A DNA stretch of 64,000 nt from Chaenocephalus aceratus. Taxonomy: Eukaryota > Chordata > Actinopteri > Perciformes > Channichthyidae. Location of the stretch: the NCBI GenBank assembly GCA_023974075.1, contig CM043798.1:19499441-19563440 (forward strand). The letters run 5' to 3'. Shown here piece by piece: positions 12,803 to 23,290 of the stretch. The position numbers and the translations under genes were made by a program. The notes beneath the pieces were generated by a model. It was not told the DNA's origin and ran no database searches. It saw nothing but the letters and a program-made list of their open reading frames with translations. Every line of letters begins with the position of its first letter. Positions within the stretch are counted from its first letter, which is position 1.

Positions 12803-13267
12803 ATGGTGTAGTCCAAACGATAGCTGGGGATTCTGGGTAGTGTAGTGTCTTCTGCCATCCTTTACTCCGAAAAAAGATGTGTTTCTCCGAATCGAAGGGG
12901 AAAAATACAAAAGCATTGCACACAATTTAAGCCAATCAATGTTGTGTAATTAACAAGGATAATCTGGTGTTTTTTAGTCGATGAGTAGTGCAGATATCAC
13001 TGTAAAATCAATCGTCAGTAAGGGGAATACTTACTTCCGGGTGTACAATTCTCCGTTATCCAATGAGAATGGACGCTCTCATTGCCTTTAAGGGCAGTCG
13101 ACACAAACGAATGCCGTGCTTCCATGAGCTTCCATAGAAGCATATGGACATCCCGGAAAGCTGAAAATGGACGCTAAGGGCCCCCCCCTTGCGTTGAAAA
13201 TGGACTCTAAGGCCCCCCCCCTTGCATTGGAAAAAGCCGGCAGGGGACTTGACATAACGTCAACATA
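12803..13267 (-). repeat. Right inverted arm of copy 1
   Basis: Reverse complement of 10413-10863 with scattered substitutions and small indels, including a short insertion near 13081-13100 and C-runs that mirror the G-runs of the left arm. Confidence 0.75.
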
Positions 13268-13705
13268 GGCCGACCTGGGATTGAGGATGTGTTGCTGCTG
13301 CTGCTGCTAGTCCTTTGATAGTCACCTGTCGGTCTCCTGTCCTTTCTGAAAGCCATAAAGATGACATTAGTCATTTAGATTTGACTAAATGGACTTGTGT
13401 CCTCAATTACCAGGGGATTACTGAAACTACCATGTATTTAAGAAAATGGTAGAAATTAATCTAATCTGAATTTTAAAGCATTACTTTAGATCCCCTCCCT
13501 CTAAATGTATCAATAAACATTAGAAAGTGATGCTCCTGACTACCATACAAGTTTAAGAAGATAATATTGGTTTTAAATAATTCAAAGCTATAAATAAACA
13601 GCAACAGGCTCTTTAACCAAGGCACTGTTAGTAACATGTAAACTAGTTGTTCACACTAATCCTAATATGTGACCCGCTCTATCGAAATCAGTCAGAAGTC
13701 ACAAC

Positions 13706-14168
13706 TGTTATGTTTTGCATGGGGCTTTTGTTGTTTTTGTGTTTAACTTGTTGTATGCTCCTTTTACCCCTCACTACTCTGTCTTTCTGTCTCTGCAGGG
13801 CTGGTGTGTGACAGGGGGGCGTGGCTGGTTACTCCTGGCTGCAGATGAGGCACACTTGTCCCCACTCACTTGATTACCTGCTCTTTAAGAGCCTGGCCCT
13901 CACCTCACTTCTCTGCCAGAGTATTTTTCATGCTGTCCCGCGGTCCGGAGTGCCTTTCTGCAGCCTGGAGTCTGTTGTAGTTGGTTAAGGAGTTATTTTT
14001 GAGTTTTGGTCGGAAACGTTTTCCCGCAGCTTTGTTTTTGGTTTACTACGGCCAGCCAAGCTCCCTGTCGTCAGTACCTGCCTTGGATTACCTTGTTTAT
14101 TAAACTTTTTGAAACTTTATTTTTTGTCAGTCTCTGCTTTGGGGTCCCAGTAGTATCTAAACGTCACA
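13706..14168 (+). mobile_element. Probable solo LTR
   Basis: The segment begins TGTTATGTTTTGCATGG and ends AACGTCACA (TG...CA termini), carries a promoter-like middle and a poly(A)-type TATTAAACTTTTTGAAAC near its 3' end, and has no internal retroviral domain on either side. The flanking pentamers ACAAC and GCAAC differ at one position, consistent with a slightly decayed 5-bp target duplication. The lack of a second copy in the window keeps this tentative. Confidence 0.45.
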
Positions 14169-14231
14169 GCAACGGCTCATTTCAGAATAAACGTGGATTT
14201 ACGTAAAAAACTATTTTTTCAGGGTTCGGGT

Positions 14232-14560
14232 GTTTTGTTTGATTTTAAACAAACAAAGTCTTGGCTTTCAGAATATGAAACTTTTATTTCCAAAATCACA
14301 CAATAAATATATTTTTGAAGCTTGTAAAGGGACGAAGACAGGCACCTCTCCCTCGCAATCTGCTGTTCCGCAGCGCCGCCCCCCCTCCCTCCGGCTGAAA
14401 TTATGAATGTAAGAGTAGAGTAATCATAGATAACACGGCAGGTCCGTTACAGTTTGTTTTCATCTGATTTCAAATAAACAAAGTCTTGGCTTTCAGAATA
14501 TTAAACTTGTTTTGGCAAATTCAGATGATAAATACAGCTTTGAAGCTTGTAACGGCATAA
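14232..14560 (+). repeat. Two diverged copies of a ~110-bp sequence
   Basis: AACAAAGTCTTGGCTTTCAG with AATAT(G/T)AAACTT and a following TTTGAAGCTTGTAA occurs at about 14250-14330 and again at 14465-14553. The copies are in the same orientation, separated by a C-rich spacer. Origin unknown. Confidence 0.6.
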
Positions 14561-14999
14561 TTACAAGCGGAGAACGGAGTAACTTGACGTCACAGCAGGC
14601 ATAACAACAGCTGGTGTTTCTCGTGAGTGTTTTCCCCGGGAAACAAACACAATACACACAAACGCAAAATTACATAAACACACACACACACGTATACACA
14701 CACACTCGCGAGCTTCCCCTCCAAATGAAAATATCTTCCCTCCATAGTATTTTGATCATTTGCTCCGCTAATAATCAATCAGATCGATGGATTCCAGAGA
14801 AGAGGAAACTTTAAAGGCCTTTTTCTCAAAATGATGACTCGGTGACAGTCATTATATAATGTGACATATTTCGCTTAATATTTGGAGTACAACAACAATC
14901 CTGATATCATTAGAAAGCTAGGAATCTCCTCTTTCCAACAGTGTATACAACTTAAAATGTGTCTTCGGGTCAATACGACTGATTTCGATGGAGCAGGTC

Positions 15000-16100
15000 A
15001 TATATTATCACTTAATATTAGCAAATTCTATTTTATTTTTTAAAACATATTGATGTAAATACATACTATTAGAGATTTGTAAGGACAACTGGTCCGCATT
15101 CCAAATCTCTGCGCGTCCCTAACAAGCTGGTTATCATACAGGAAGGAATCCAGAGCATACAATTAACCGTTTAACAATAATCTACTTTAATGGTAATATG
15201 ACAATGCAATACAATCAATACAGTACAAATTCAATACAGTTATCTTTGGGATCCCATATTTACCTGATACTCACGTGAGCCAGCCAGAGGAAAGAGACTG
15301 AACACAGCGTGGTTCCTGTCTAATACATCGCTTACAATGGGAGGAGTTATCTGATCCTCCCTTCCAGACCTCCGTGATTGGCTGCCCAAATATCACCAAC
15401 ACCTCACTTCTTAAGTTTCCCCAATCACAGTAGCTTAGCTTCATTATCTCCTAGATCTGAGTTGACTGTAAGTCAAACCCTCACCTTCCCCCATCTTCCT
15501 TTGTCCTCAAAAACCACATGTCAACAGGCCCCAAATCCAGCTCACAGTTTTCTACACAAATCATTTCCCATTTTAAGCTTATTCATAGTTTGCTAACATG
15601 AATACATACAAATATTTCCTTACAATTCCCCCACCTAGCACCATGTCCTGCATACATACACCTCCCCCACAGGGCAATAAAACCCTGTTTACTCTAAACA
15701 GCCTTTGTTTAGAGCCATTTTAGTCCTCACCTTTATGTAAGGATAAAACAGAGAAATCAATATAAAACACAAACACAAGTATTGTTTGAACAGTATTCAC
15801 TTAACTGCTACTATTGATAATTATCAGAGAAACTCAAGGGACCTCTTTTAATATCTGGAAATTGCAACAAGACTTTCTGCCATTTCAAATGTAACACACT
15901 TCTTAAATATCAGATGCTGCAATACACATATCGATTTCTTGTATAAATATTGCAAATCAAAACCTTTATTCACTAATAATTACCAAAAATCGTAGTTCTA
16001 TCTCCTGTTATCAATGCATTCACATTGCCCGCCATGAACTTCCGGGGAACAATCCTCGTCTACATGAACCACGTGACGATAATCCGTTGTCATAACTCTT
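15000..16100. other. No gene recognised
   Basis: No coding exon seen. A pyrimidine-rich part (about 15360-15560) gives a spurious Ser/Pro-rich frame. The region could include a decayed LTR retroelement end (ACAATTCCCCCACCTAGC near 15630) but I cannot support that further. Confidence 0.35.
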
Positions 16101-16129
16101 CTATTATATGGCTCTGACACGGACAACGT

Positions 16130-16345
16130 TAGCGAACTAGTGCTCACCAGCCACGCCCCGACACATGGGGTCACGCCGGCCAATCAAAAGTTTTGATGCG
16201 TTCAAGTGCATTATTCTGGCACAGGAAGATTATGTTACAGGACATTAACGATAAAACAGAATATTGTTGTTCTATTTTTAGACACATCTCGCGATCGACT
16301 GGGAATCTCCCCGCGATCGACTGGTTGGGCACCCCTGGTCTAGCC
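16130..16345 (-). repeat. hAT-type MITE, copy 1
   Basis: From the outer end CAGGGGTGCCCAACCAGTCG on the minus strand (16340 and downward) this sequence matches the segment at 58371-58541 in the opposite orientation, including CCTGTAACATAATCTTCCTG and CCCCATGTGTCGGGGCG. A terminus beginning CAGGGGTGCCCAAC is typical of teleost hAT MITEs. The other end is not resolved. Confidence 0.5.
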
Positions 16346-16547
16346 TATAGTATAGTAAACATCACTTGCCAATAGGGGACAAGCCCTGAACCATGAAAAT
16401 AACTTAATTTATCTGTTAGTTTTTTATTTTTCTTGAAGTAGCCATTTTGTAAAAAATCTATGGAAAAAGTATTTGTTTGCATTTTTTTATCAAATGGGAC
16501 ACAAACTACTTTTTTTTTTACTGTCTACACAGTTTTGTTTTTATGAG

Positions 16548-17301
16548 TGTTACGTTCCCAATTGGCTAGGGGGAACAAAAGGGAAACGACACGACCAGAG
16601 TGGTATTGGTATTAATTATAAGTGATTTATTTATAAAGCAAGGCAAACAAAATGGCAGACAGGCAGCCTGAAACAAACAAAAGGGCCAAAAGGGCACAGG
16701 TTGACAGATAACCAAACTAAGGGAGGACTCAAAAGGAGTCTAAAGACATACAGGGAAAATACATACTAATGTGCTAAATAAAGAACAAAACAAAACCTCA
16801 CTTCAAGAGTGGTACAACTAACAAAAGGGACTCCGGACAAAACACAGCTAAACTAAAGCAACAGTCGCACAGTCACAAAATCCTAATGATACTCTAAACA
16901 CTAACTAACCTACTCTACACTCTAACTAAGCTACTCTAAACACTCAACAGTAAGCACATAAGTTATCACTCGACACTGAATACATAAGTTGACACTCGTC
17001 ACTAAACACAGTCTGTAGTGTCCATGACACACGAGCAAAAGGTATGAGGCGTCTGATCGCAGCAGAGCCTCCAGAGTGATGGTTGTCCACAGCTTTGTAG
17101 TCCTCTCCAGCAGGTGTGCGCTGGGCTTGCACAGGGATTGGAGAACGTCGGGCCCGGCGTGCTCCAATCAGTGTCCTCGGAAGTGGACCAGGAGATGACA
17201 GCCAATGATGTTGGGGCAACCACACAGCTCATTTGCATAACCTCACACACAGCTGAAAACACTCAGGCAGATTAAAGAACAGACAGACAGCATCCGTAAC
17301 A
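16548..17301 (-). mobile_element. Probable solo LTR, antisense
   Basis: The ends are TGTTACGTTCCC and CATCCGTAACA, forming the TG...CA and short inverted termini of an LTR. Read on the minus strand it has AATAAA-type signals (TTTATAAATAAATC) about 65 bp before the end, as in an R-U5 arrangement. No internal retroelement domain flanks it. I could not find a clean 5-bp target duplication (only GAG is shared across the junctions), so either the duplication has decayed or the boundaries are slightly off. Confidence 0.45.
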
Positions 17302-17590
17302 GAGCCTCAACCAACTGGTCGTGATGGCGTTTTATGGTAAAAGTGCATTTTCAACAATCATCATCTACAGTATTTGTATGCATCAAACTCAAATAAATGT
17401 TTTTTTTTTTACGGAAAATGAGCAATATACCAGATATATTCATACAAGATAATAAAGGATAATTGTCAACAATTTTCTTTTTTTCAAGCCATCAGCATAA
17501 ATATCGTGGATCATAAAATCCATCAGTTGTTTAACAACTCTTGAATCCATCCCCTCTTGGTTAGCCCTACAGCTATTCTCTCCCTCCCTC

Positions 17591-17599
17591 CCACACACA

Positions 17600-17631
<32 letters not shown>

Positions 17632-17637
17632 CACACA
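17591..17637 (+). repeat. (GCAC)n / (CA)n microsatellite
   Basis: Tandem GCAC units flanked by ACACAC. Confidence 0.9.
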
Positions 17638-17684
17638 ATACTCACTTACGCACAGCCGATCTTTCTCTTTGTCTATCTCTACAG

Positions 17685-18049
17685 CAGTGCTTCTCAAAGT
17701 GTGGTCCGCGGACCACTGGTGGTCCGTGAGCCGTGAGCGCCCCCTAGTGGTCCTCGAGTATATTGGTAACATTTCACATTTGAAATAAATAAATAAATGT
17801 AAGTTTTCTGCACTCTCGCGGGAATATCTCCACAATTAAGCGACGTTAAGTTTCACTTTCGATTGCATGATATAGCCCAGCGCAACACCTTTATCACACA
17901 TGTTGCCACTTGTTTGTACCATTTTCAGGCGATTTGTAATCTGTTCTAGAAAAACGATGCGATTTTGGATATTTGTGGAGTTAAGTGGGCCGCGAGTGTT
18001 TTTGTATTGGTTAAGTGGTCCTTGGTATGCAAAAGTTTGAGAAACACTG
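17685..18049 (+). mobile_element. hAT MITE with 8-bp target duplication
   Basis: Ends CAGTGCTTCTCAAAGTGTGG and AAAAGTTTGAGAAACACTG are imperfect inverted repeats with the CAGTG start typical of hAT elements. The element is flanked by an exact 8-bp direct repeat CTCTACAG (17677-17684 and 18050-18057), as hAT transposases produce. It contains no coding sequence. Boundaries are therefore well supported. Confidence 0.85.
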
Positions 18050-18074
18050 CTCTACAGTATCTCTCTCTGTCGCT

Positions 18075-18103
18075 ATCTCTCTCTCTCTCTCTCTCTCTCT
18101 CTA
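18075..18103 (+). repeat. (CT)n microsatellite
   Basis: Uninterrupted CT repeat just right of the hAT MITE. Confidence 0.9.
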
Positions 18104-18973
18104 TAATCACAAACCAAGAAAGTTGTGACACTTCCGCCGGTTTATATAGCCTAGAGTCTAGACAATGTAGGATAGAAATAAATATAAATATATATAGCAT
18201 GTATGTATATATATATACATATAAAATAACAATTTCATTATATGGATTCAACTTGTGCCCCCCCCCCGCTGGACTTGTCTGTGGTTTAGCCGTTACTGTG
18301 ACATCAGTATCAGCCATGGAAGATAGTTTGTTTGTTTCATTCTAAGCTATGCAGCACGGTTATTTTCATTTATGTTGTTTTTTTTCTGCACAGTGTAGAG
18401 TCTTGTTGTGATGAGAGGGATGGAGGTATTTAATAAAAACCTTGCTCGCTGGAGAATAGCTAAAGAAGTCCTGTCACAAGTTAATCGGAGAGGATCACAG
18501 CTGGCCACGGATCTCGATGCTGCATTCGGGCTGTGAGTAAACAACTTGTGTCTTACTTTTAGGCTGCCTGGAGGTATGGACAGCTATCAAAGCTACTAAA
18601 CATCACATTAACAACAATGTACAAATGAAAGCCGGAGACAAATACATATTTGAAATGATTTATTCACGTTTGCAATGTTTTGAACAGACATGCCCAGTCA
18701 CCTCATTGTCATATTGTAGTCCTCGCTGTACGCGTCCGGATATCGGCATCGCAACCATAACCTCACACTGGTACTGAATGTGCATCAAAGTGTTCCGATG
18801 GAGCCAAATATACCAAAAGATAAATGTAAACAACAAAAGAAGCGATCGAAATGTGTATTTCATGGTTATTCGACAATGGCTCCTCAAAGTACACGCCCCA
18901 TTCCTACCGTTAACATTACGTAACTAGTTCCCCGGTGAAACCAGTTAAACGGTAACACCGGGACGCCAATACG

Positions 18974-19095
18974 GAAGTGCCACACACTGCAGTTCATCTA
19001 GTGGCCAGTAGGAGCAGGCTGCAGAAGGGAGCAATTTCCATAGACCCCCATGTTAAAATGCCCAACTTTACAGCAGAAATAAACATGTTTACATC
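18974..19095 (+). repeat. Left half of a dispersed teleost repeat
   Basis: Contains CAGTTCATCTAGTGGCCAG and CCATGTTAAAATGCCC and stops at GTTTACATC, where the long-arm element begins. The continuation (CGTGGTTCAAAAAACC, CCCCCTTCATGAC) is found at 27294 after that element, so this is one older repeat split by the insertion. Confidence 0.6.
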
Positions 19096-21816
19096 AACAA
19101 GTCCTCCAACTCATACGACCAAATGGGTCGATTGTTTAAGCCCTTATTACGACCAAATATGTCGTTTGTTCAAGCGCTTAATACGACCTATAATTACGTT
19201 TTAAAATTGTCGGCCTCGAGTGCTCCCGTTCAATGCAAACGTTACAGAGGGTTGTTTATTCACAAATAACCCTCTCTTTAAAATCCTAAATTGTAGGATA
19301 GTTTGGCCATTAAAACGCTTTATGATTCGATTTCTAGCGAGAAGTATATATTGTACTTTTAGAATCCACGTCCAGTCGATATGTAGGATCTATAGTTTGA
19401 TAGATATTACGAAGATGATTTGAGGTTTCGTCAGGACAACGTGTATATGCGGCAAGCTTCCATGTAAAGTTACGGGTTGAAAACAGTATTTCCGGTCTCG
19501 CCGTTTTCATAATAAAACCAATGATCAAATTATTTAACAGTGATATCTGCACTACACATCCACTAAAAAACATCAGTTTATCCTAGTTAATTATACGACA
19601 TTAATTGGTTTAAATTCTGTACAATGCTTTTGTGTTTTTCCCATAGGTTTTTCTCTTTCGATTCTGAGAGACACATTTCTGTTTTCAGAGGTTTTGATAG
19701 GCTAAAATCACGCCGCAATGCACGTCGGGATATGGTGTTTATGTGATATGAAATCGGAAAACATTCAAAAAATAATAATAAAACTTTATTCCGAGTGCTC
19801 TTCCTTTTCTCTTTGAAAGTCATCACATAACGGCATTGCAATACACGGTTCGGCTGCATTAAATATTACAGATCTGCCGTAGATATGTATTTATAGAGCC
19901 CTGATCAGAAGACCTTTTGACAAACTGGAAGAGATGCCGCCAAAACTGAATACGTGACGTGGATAATACATATATCAACAATTAAACAACATCTTCCATT
20001 TATTTTCACACAATACGTCTCCTTGCAGTATCAACACTAATTCGGCTGACTTTTATATTTGATCCAATTAGTAGATAGGCTGTGTTTACACCATAACGGT
20101 GCACAGCTGATAGAAAGGGACTTTTTTGTAGTTTTTAAAGATATTACTGATTTTCTGAACTACCTTTCCAACTCCTCATGCAGTTGACTGTTACAGGTCT
20201 ATACAAGTTCATGGTACAATGCATAAGCTTCACATCGAGAGACTGAAACTGTATTTTCCTTTAACGTTCTGTTTTAATTTCACAATAAAGTTTATAGTCA
20301 TATTATGTACGATATTATTATGTTGTATTAACTAGACCACTGGTCTAAACCGCACCTCCTAGTGGTTAAAGCACGTTATTGAATTTAGTTGTAGAATAAG
20401 TTATATTTGATGAACACATTTAAATATTAAGAGTAGCCTACATACAAAATAGGGGTCAATGATAGAAATATAGAATGGAAAATATCAAGAAGATACTGTA
20501 GTGATCTCTACAATAAAACAGTTTAGTGCAGGACGTCCAAAGATATTAACAGGAGGATGTGCAAAACAGACAAACTAATAAGGCTGAATTTTACTCAGGT
20601 GTAACTAAAGTCTGATTTAAGGGTTGTTTATATTTCACATCATTAATCAGAATCTGCAAAGTAACAAAAATAAATGTAGTAGAGTAGAAATACCAGGTTA
20701 ACCTCTGAATTGTAGTGGAGTAGAACAAAGTAGTACATGCTGCTGTAACAAAAACATTTCCCAACTTGGGATCAATAAAGTATCTTAACTTAAGATGATC
20801 GATGGCTACTGCCATATTTGCTAAATGTGCATCTGAACCTTGACAAGTGCATGTTTCAGGCTTATCAATTAATAACAGGAGGGGTCACAGACATAAGACC
20901 AGCTGTTAAATAAAGCTCTTCTGACCTTAGCTGTCATGTGGTATTAATGCTGCCCATTATGGACACAAGCAATTTTCACCCATGTATTAATTATATGTTT
21001 TAAATTTGATAACACCAATGTGTTTCGTATCCCCTAAACCTCCAGGGATGTATACAGTTTAATACTGGCAACTTCTAATTGTGGGAAATACGAAAACGTC
21101 TTTTAAAACTACATTTCCCAGTAGAGACGTGCCATAGAACATGTTGCGAAACACACAATAGCCAGCAAGTGTAATTCTGGGGGGGAGGGCCGGGCTGGAC
21201 CCGTCCAAGACCAGTTTTGGATAGTCTGGCGTGGTTCCATTCCATTTCAAAGAGCTGTTTGACAGCGTAACCTTGTCGCACTGCCACTCCAATATCCAAT
21301 CACAGAGCTTGAGGGCTAATCACGGGGTTTGTAAAGCAAGGCGGATGTTGTAGTCCCAAACGATAGCTGGGGATTCTGGGTAGTGTAGTGTCTTCGGAAA
21401 CTCTGTAGTGTCTAAACTCCGAAAAAAACAATTTGTTTCTCCGAATCGAAGGTTAAAAACACAAAAGCATTGTACACAATTTAAACCAATCAATATTGTG
21501 TAATTAACAAGGATAAACTGATGTTTTTTAGTGGATGAGTAATGGAGATATCACTGTGTAATCATTTGACAGTGTGGGGAATACTTCCGGTTTTATTATG
21601 AAAACTTCGAGACCGGAAATACTGTTTTCACCCACGCTAACTTTACATGGAAGTTGCCCCATATACAGTACACGTTCTCCTAGCGAGACCTCAAATCATC
21701 TTCGTATATCTATCAAACTGTAGATCCTACACATCCACTGGACGTGGATTATAAAAGTACAATATACACTTCTCGCTAGAAATCTAATAAAAAAGCATTT
21801 TAATGGCCAAACTATT

Positions 21817-22258
21817 TGTGGTGTCTAGACAGTTGTGTTAAGTTAATTTATTTAGTTCAGTCCTTTTGTCTTTTGCCTTGTCTTGTGATTTCCTGTTTTA
21901 TTTTGTAGTAACCTTTCCCTCTCGTTTCAGAGCATTCCTGCCCTGGTGTGTTTTTCCCACCAGTGTGATTGTCAGCCCCTCCCTTAATTGTTGCCACCTG
22001 TGTCCCCTTACCTAGTGTGTATATATAGTCTGCGTCTCCCTTTGTCTTGTGTCAGTTCGTCTTGTCTCGTCAAGCCTGCCAGTCATCCCTTGATCGTGTG
22101 AAGTATATTTTTGATAGTCATGTAGATGTTTTTTGGTTTAGAGTTTTTGATCCTCCAAGTGAGCGTTTTGTGTTTGACCTTAATTAAAAGACCTTGTTAA
22201 TTCTAATCTGTTTCTGGTGTTGTGCATTTGGGTCCTGAGCCTCGTGACATTCTTAACA
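21817..22258 (+). repeat. 5' LTR of gypsy element 1
   Basis: Begins TGTGGTGTCTAG and ends CATTCTTAACA. A TATATATA box lies at 22020-22027. GTCAGTTCGT at 22051-22060, about 31 bp after the TATA box, is the likely start of the RNA. The LTR also drives the gag frame, whose first ATG in the track lies inside it but whose likely start is downstream. Confidence 0.93.
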
Positions 22259-22270
22259 GTACGAACTGAC
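22051..22270 (+). promoter_or_regulatory. Self-priming pair: RNA 5' end and primer-binding site
   Basis: GTCAGTTCGT (22051-22060, presumptive RNA start) is the exact reverse complement of ACGAACTGAC (22261-22270), which begins 2 nt after the 5' LTR where a primer-binding site belongs. In Tf1 of fission yeast, and as proposed for sushi-like elements, the first bases of the transcript fold back onto the primer-binding site and are cleaved to prime reverse transcription, with no tRNA. The position relative to the TATA box fits this model. The second gypsy element in the window has the same arrangement with a compensating change. Confidence 0.75.
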
Positions 22271-22276
22271 CAAAGA

Positions 22277-23290
22277 ATGGACCCAGCCGACCCAGACAGG
22301 TTCAGAGCAGCTCTGCGCTCACAAGGCACGCTTTTGTCTCAGCATGACGATCAGCTGAAATCAATTGACCAGGGAGTGAGAGAATTGAGTTGTCGTCAAG
22401 AAAGCTTCCAAACATCTGTGAACAGCCAAGTAAACCACCTGGCAGATCAGCTTGTTCGTGTCCTTGCCCACCTGGAAGCTGGATCTCAAACTGTTTCCGC
22501 GGCTGCACCCCTGCCTGAGGCTGTGATCCAAGGACCTACTTCTTCTTCATGCTCTCGTCTCGCATCTCCAGAGAAATTCTCCGGTGACTCAGGTGACTGT
22601 CGTCCTTTTTTAGTCCAATGCGACCTGCATTATCAACATCAGCCTTCTGCTTTTCCAACAGACCAGTCTAGAATAGCTTTCATGATAACACACTTGACTG
22701 GTAGAGCAGCAGCGTGGGCTACAGCAGAATGGGCTAGAGACTCTCCCCTTTGCAGATCACTTGGACTGTTTACTGATTCCCTTAAAAATATTTTTGATCG
22801 TACAGCGCCAGGGAGAGAAGCGGCTAAAGCTCTAGTTCAACTCAAGCAAAGAAATCAAAGAGTGTCTGATTATGCCATAGAGTTTAGGACAATAGCAGCA
22901 GACAGTGGCTGGAATGATCTGGCCTTGCTGGACGCCTTTGTAAATGGACTTTCAGGCCTTGTCAAAGATCACTTAGTCCCATTAGATCTTCCAGAAGATT
23001 TAGACTCTGTGATTGCTCTGGCTATACGAATAGATAATAGGCTCTGGGATAGACAAAAAGAAAGAGAACATCCTGCAGTTCGTTCACCAAGCTCCAGGGG
23101 GCCTCCTTTGACAACGCCATTCACCACATCAGAGGAACCCATGCAACTTGGCCGAGCAAGACTTTCACTGGAGGAGCGGGAACGGCGCCTCCGCCAGGGC
23201 CTGTGTTTCTACTGCGGGCATCGTGGACACCTGATGGCCGCTTGCTCACTAAAAGACGGGGCTCCCCAGGCAAGAGGAGGGCGCTGGTGA
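22277..23290 (+). CDS. Gag polyprotein of gypsy element 1
   Basis: Encodes about 337 residues from ATG 22277 ([16 protein letters not shown]); an in-frame ATG at 22217 lies in the LTR and upstream of the primer site, so I reject it as the start. The middle holds the capsid region typical of sushi-like Gag ([20 protein letters not shown]). A single CCHC zinc knuckle ([14 protein letters not shown]) lies near the C-terminus and would bind the genomic RNA. The stop is at 23288-23290. The pol frame overlaps the end in the -1 frame, so Pol is probably made by -1 frameshifting. CTAAAAGAC just after the last zinc-knuckle Cys (23249-23257) is also found at the same point in the second element and is my candidate slip site, though it is not a canonical heptamer. 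Confidence 0.9.
   Translation: MDPADPDRFRAALRSQGTLLSQHDDQLKSIDQGVRELSCRQESFQTSVNSQVNHLADQLVRVLAHLEAGSQTVSAAAPLPEAVIQGPTSSSCSRLASPEKFSGDSGDCRPFLVQCDLHYQHQPSAFPTDQSRIAFMITHLTGRAAAWATAEWARDSPLCRSLGLFTDSLKNIFDRTAPGREAAKALVQLKQRNQRVSDYAIEFRTIAADSGWNDLALLDAFVNGLSGLVKDHLVPLDLPEDLDSVIALAIRIDNRLWDRQKEREHPAVRSPSSRGPPLTTPFTTSEEPMQLGRARLSLEERERRLRQGLCFYCGHRGHLMAACSLKDGAPQARGGRW

Larger units (their letters stand above)
10413..13267. mobile_element. Long-inverted-arm element, copy 1 (non-coding)
   Basis: The first ~450 bp (10413-10863) reappear as an imperfect reverse complement at 12803-13267; both outer ends read TATGTTGACGTTATGTCAAG inward. The ~1.9-kb interior has no convincing coding frame. Interior blocks are shared, in the opposite orientation, with the element at 19096-27284 (for example the stretch around 11041-11480 against 20757-21150, and 11990-12290 against 19760-20075), so the two are related. 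No target duplication was found beside this copy. Long arms and lack of coding capacity suggest a non-autonomous DNA transposon, possibly Mutator-like by structure only. Confidence 0.6.

Noticed and set aside
14590..14814. Coding frame with Val/Cys/Tyr run
   Set aside because: It is a translation of an ACAC-type microsatellite (about 14670-14706).
16548..17301. Protein-coding gene in three overlapping minus-strand frames
   Set aside because: The frames lack any family resemblance and the segment has the ends and poly(A) signal of an LTR.
17946..18345. Overlapping frames with Ser/Leu or Arg/Glu runs
   Set aside because: They are produced by the CT microsatellite and the MITE end.
22217..22276. 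Upstream in-frame ATG extending gag into the LTR
   Set aside because: It lies upstream of the primer-binding site; the downstream ATG (22277) aligns with the equivalent start of the second element (45038).
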